The position numbers and the translations under genes are program-made. The notes under the pieces were generated by a model, which saw nothing but the letters and a program-made list of their open reading frames with translations, was not told where the DNA came from and did not search any database. A DNA stretch of 16,689 nucleotides from JAWOGN01 sp046496815 (GTDB lineage: Bacteria; Desulfobacterota; DSM-4660; Desulfatiglandales; Desulfatiglandaceae): NCBI GenBank assembly GCA_046496815.1, contig JAWOGN010000094.1, forward strand, positions 1 through 16,689, read 5' to 3'. Within the stretch, counting starts at the first letter, position 1; every line of letters begins with the position of its first letter. This document shows, piece after piece, positions 13,970 to 16,689 of this stretch.

Positions 13970-15625
13970 GTGGGCGAATACGACGAACTGTTGATCAGCG
14001 GATTTGAAAGGGCCTGTGAAGTTTACCCGGACAAAACTGCGATTATCTATCTTGGAGAAAAATTTTCTTATCTAAAGCTGAAAGAACTTATTGACAGGTT
14101 CGCCACCGCGCTGCATGAATTGGGGGTGCAAAAAAATGACAAGGTGATGCTGTATATCCCCAATTGTCCTCAATTTATTATCACTTACTTTGGCGCCCAG
14201 CGTATCGGGGCAATTCCGGTTCCCGTCTCCCCCATTTACACGCCCCATGAAATAAAATATCTTACAAACGATTCCGAAGCAGAAACGGTCGTCTGCTTGG
14301 ATACAAACTTCAGATATATTCAGGAGGTCTTTCCGGATACTTGTCTCAAAAGGGTGATTGTCACGACCTATGTAGATCTACTCCCGTTCTACAAAAGAGT
14401 CGTCGGGTTTCTTTTAGACAAAGTTCCCAATGGTGTCGTTCAGAAAGGCCCAAACGTGCACTCTTTCAAATATTTGATCCAAAAGACTGCACCCAACCCG
14501 CCGGTAGTCAACCTGAATCCTCGCGAACAACTTTGTTATATCCTTTACACCGGCGGGACTACAGGCTTTCCCAAGGGCTGCGTCCTCACGCACACGGGGA
14601 TGGTGTCTTTTGTCAACGATATCAGCGCATTCGGAAAAGGCTTCATTTCCGATGGAAAAGAGGTTTTTATCATGGTGAACCCTCTTTTCCATCAAATGGC
14701 TCAAGGCGTAATCTTGGGGATGGTGTTCACCAAAGGGAACACGGCCGTCCTGATGCCGATTCCTCAGGTGGACCCGATCCTACATGCCGTCCAAAAATAC
14801 AAGGGAACGCTGTTTCTGGGCGCACCCACCTTGTATCGAATGATCTTAGAAAATGATAGGCTCGGCTTCTTCGATTTGGGCTCTTTAAAGTATTGCTGGA
14901 GCGGGGGAGACGTTCTTCCATTGGAAGTGTTCAACCGTTGGGAGGAAAAGTTCAATATACCCATATATCAGGTTTACGGTGCCACGGAGGTCGGTTTTAC
15001 GGCCATGACTCCTCTGGATAAAGCTCCTGTGCCTGGAAGCGTCGGTCTGCCCTTGTCCTCCAGGCAGATCAGAATTGTGGACACAGACACGCTTCAGACC
15101 GTTCCAGTAGGAACCCCCGGGGAATTGCTGGTTACCTCGGAATACATCTCTAAGAGTTACTGGAAGAAGCCGGATGAGACGGCCAAGTCTTACGTAGAAA
15201 TCGACGGCAAAACCTGGTACCGGATGAACGACTTTGTGAAAATGGACGACGACGGCCAGATTTACTACGTAGACAGGAGTGCGGACATCATCAAATACAA
15301 GGGTTACCGGGTGTCCTGCTCTGAAATCGAGGCCGTACTTCAAGACCACCCTGCAGTCATAGGTGCCTGCGTGGTCGGTGTCCCCGATGATGCGGTGGGG
15401 GAACGCATAAAATCCATTGTCGTGCTCAAAGAGGACGTGAGGGGTGTGAGTGGTTCCGAGTTGACCAAATGGTGTCGGGACAGGCTGGCCTCCTATAAAG
15501 TGCCGCAGTACATCGAATTTAGAGACATGCTCCCAAAATCCAAGGTGGGGAAGCTTTTGCGGCGCGAAATTAGGGACGAAGAGCGAAGACGGATCGGTAA
15601 GGAAGACGGACCGATCAAAGTCTAG
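13970..15625 (+). CDS. AMP-forming acyl-CoA ligase (synthetase)
   Basis: A 551-residue member of the adenylate-forming (ANL) superfamily that activates a carboxylic acid to an acyl-AMP and then to a CoA thioester in the cytoplasm. Motifs in order: ATP-binding loop YTGGTTGFPKG (193-203), YGATE (337-341), WYRMNDF (416-422), DRSADIIKYKGYRV (435-448), and the catalytic lysine in PKSKVGKLLRRE (Lys528). The usual TGD before the hinge reads MND, with the aspartate kept. No membrane segment is seen. Closest general type is medium/long-chain or aryl acyl-CoA ligase; substrate cannot be told. The GTG at 13970 has GAGGAG 5 bases upstream; a GTG at 13964 overlaps that site and is less likely. It follows the transporter genes on the same strand. 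Confidence 0.93.
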   Translation: MGEYDELLISGFERACEVYPDKTAIIYLGEKFSYLKLKELIDRFATALHELGVQKNDKVMLYIPNCPQFIITYFGAQRIGAIPVPVSPIYTPHEIKYLTNDSEAETVVCLDTNFRYIQEVFPDTCLKRVIVTTYVDLLPFYKRVVGFLLDKVPNGVVQKGPNVHSFKYLIQKTAPNPPVVNLNPREQLCYILYTGGTTGFPKGCVLTHTGMVSFVNDISAFGKGFISDGKEVFIMVNPLFHQMAQGVILGMVFTKGNTAVLMPIPQVDPILHAVQKYKGTLFLGAPTLYRMILENDRLGFFDLGSLKYCWSGGDVLPLEVFNRWEEKFNIPIYQVYGATEVGFTAMTPLDKAPVPGSVGLPLSSRQIRIVDTDTLQTVPVGTPGELLVTSEYISKSYWKKPDETAKSYVEIDGKTWYRMNDFVKMDDDGQIYYVDRSADIIKYKGYRVSCSEIEAVLQDHPAVIGACVVGVPDDAVGERIKSIVVLKEDVRGVSGSELTKWCRDRLASYKVPQYIEFRDMLPKSKVGKLLRREIRDEERRRIGKEDGPIKV

Positions 15626-15661
15626 CGAACCTTCGGATTGTTTGAATGGGGGACACACTTC

Positions 15662-16689
15662 ATGGGCAAAAGAGATATCAAAATCGCTGATTTAATGCGC
15701 CGAAGTGGTGTCGAATTCGGCACAAGCGGTGCTCGGGGACCGGCTTCGGATATGACCGATGCGGTCTGTTATGCTTACACAACGGCGTTTATTCAATACC
15801 TCGAAGACACAGCCGGGCTGGAAGGCAGCGGCATCATAGGCATTGGGGGGGATTTGCGCCCAAGCACGGAGCGAATCATGAAAGCGGTTGCAAAAGCGAT
15901 CGGCGACAGGGGCTACACGCCTCTAAACTGCGGGAGGCTCCCGTCGCCGGCTTTGGCCTATTACGGTCTTGTGAGACATGTCCCAACAGTGATGGTCACC
16001 GGGAGCCACATTCCTGAAACACGCAACGGGATCAAATACACCAAGCGTGAGGGGGAAATCCTCAAACATGATGAATCGGGGATGAAACGCCAGACTGTAC
16101 AATTGGCCGATGAGCTGTTCGACGACAAAGGAATGCTGACGGCCGAAATAGAGCCGGTCACACCCGATAACGAAGCCGTGGATTTATATGTGAACCGGTA
16201 TTTGGATTTTTTCAAACGGGACTGCCTAAAGGGGAAAAACATCGGTGTTTATCAGCATTCATCCGTGGGCCGCGAACTGATGCCTAAGATCCTCGAGGGC
16301 CTGGGAGCGGAGGTGCGCTCGCTTGGATTTTCTGAAAACTTCATACCTGTGGATACAGAGGCCATCCGGGCGGAAGATGTGCGGGCGGCAAAAGTATGGG
16401 CAAGCGAACATCATTTTGACGCGATGGTATCCGCCGACGGTGACGGCGACCGTCCCCTGATCAGTGATGAAACGGGCAAGTGGCTGAGGGGAGATGTGGC
16501 CGGTATTCTTTGCTCCGACTATCTGCACGCCGATGCCGTTGTTACGCCCGTAAGCTGCAACTCAGCCGTGGAGAAGAGCAAATTGTTCAAGACCGTTTAT
16601 CGCACAAAGATCGGCTCCCCGTATGTCATCGAAGGAATGCAAAAGGCGTTGGAGGAGGGAGCGAAACGTGTGATGGGATATGAGGCCAA
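15662..16689 (+). CDS. Phosphomannomutase/phosphoglucomutase family protein (cut by window edge)
   Basis: The first 342 codons of an alpha-D-phosphohexomutase; the C-terminal part lies beyond the right edge. It interconverts hexose 1- and 6-phosphates for polysaccharide or sugar-nucleotide synthesis. Visible: EFGTSGARG near the start (18-26), the active-site loop VTGSHIPETRNGIKY with phosphoserine Ser115 (commonly TASHNP), the metal loop DGDGDRP (259-265), and GYEA at the very end, the beginning of the sugar-binding loop. The ATG at 15662 follows GGGGGA at 8 bases and lies 36 bases after the acyl-CoA ligase stop, so it may share that transcript although a metabolic link is not obvious. Whether it prefers mannose or glucose phosphates cannot be read here. 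Confidence 0.9.
   Translation, partial: MGKRDIKIADLMRRSGVEFGTSGARGPASDMTDAVCYAYTTAFIQYLEDTAGLEGSGIIGIGGDLRPSTERIMKAVAKAIGDRGYTPLNCGRLPSPALAYYGLVRHVPTVMVTGSHIPETRNGIKYTKREGEILKHDESGMKRQTVQLADELFDDKGMLTAEIEPVTPDNEAVDLYVNRYLDFFKRDCLKGKNIGVYQHSSVGRELMPKILEGLGAEVRSLGFSENFIPVDTEAIRAEDVRAAKVWASEHHFDAMVSADGDGDRPLISDETGKWLRGDVAGILCSDYLHADAVVTPVSCNSAVEKSKLFKTVYRTKIGSPYVIEGMQKALEEGAKRVMGYEA

Noticed and set aside
14885..15658. Minus-strand 257-residue frame opposite the acyl-CoA ligase
   Set aside because: It is a reverse-strand shadow of a firmly identified gene, with no motif or ribosome binding site.
1..16689. CRISPR array, insertion sequence, prophage or defence genes
   Set aside because: No regularly spaced repeats, transposase or integrase motifs, tRNA-associated direct repeats, or composition breaks were seen.

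Overview
The window reads as a chromosomal segment of a Gram-negative deltaproteobacterium (Desulfobacterota in current naming). The inference rests on gene order and protein style: a bactofilin gene next to an F1Fo ATP synthase operon with two different b-type subunits (b' and b) but no a or c subunit, followed by zapB-zapA and then RNase Y. Base composition is moderate and even, and I see no insertion sequence, integrase, tRNA, rRNA or CRISPR array.

Left two thirds (about 1-8300, minus strand, read right to left): bactofilin, a terminator, then atpF'-atpF-atpH-atpA-atpG-atpD-atpC with start/stop overlaps at atpF'/atpF, atpF/atpH and atpH/atpA. A strong terminator follows atpC. A good sigma70-type promoter then starts a separate zapB-zapA unit (cell division, FtsZ ring). 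Downstream of zapA lies a 708-base stretch without a convincing gene. It holds two adjoining fold-back structures; the larger is a candidate 6S-like RNA in the position next to zapA where 6S RNA is often found. The 5' end of rny (RNase Y) closes the left edge.

Middle (about 8298-8995): a 698-base region between the divergent bactofilin and transporter genes, with no convincing gene. It contains a near-consensus plus-strand sigma70 promoter (TTGACA, 17 bases, TATACT) followed at once by a hairpin with a U tract, about 500 bases before the first transporter gene.

Right third (about 8996-16689, plus strand): a complete branched-chain amino acid-type (HAAT/Liv family) ABC importer (periplasmic binding protein, LivH, LivM, LivG, LivF), then an AMP-forming acyl-CoA ligase, then a phosphohexomutase cut by the right edge. 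The likely joint role of the first six genes is uptake of a small organic substrate, perhaps a carboxylate, and its activation to a CoA thioester. The substrate cannot be read from sequence. The periplasmic protein gene is separated from the permease genes by a GC-rich hairpin that could allow it to be made in excess.

Most of the window is conserved housekeeping and transport machinery. I did not find a clearly new multi-gene system. The places most worth a second look are the structured zapA-rny spacer, the promoter-hairpin arrangement at 8455-8537, a coding-like frame between atpA and atpG, and the altered ABC signature motif in LivG.
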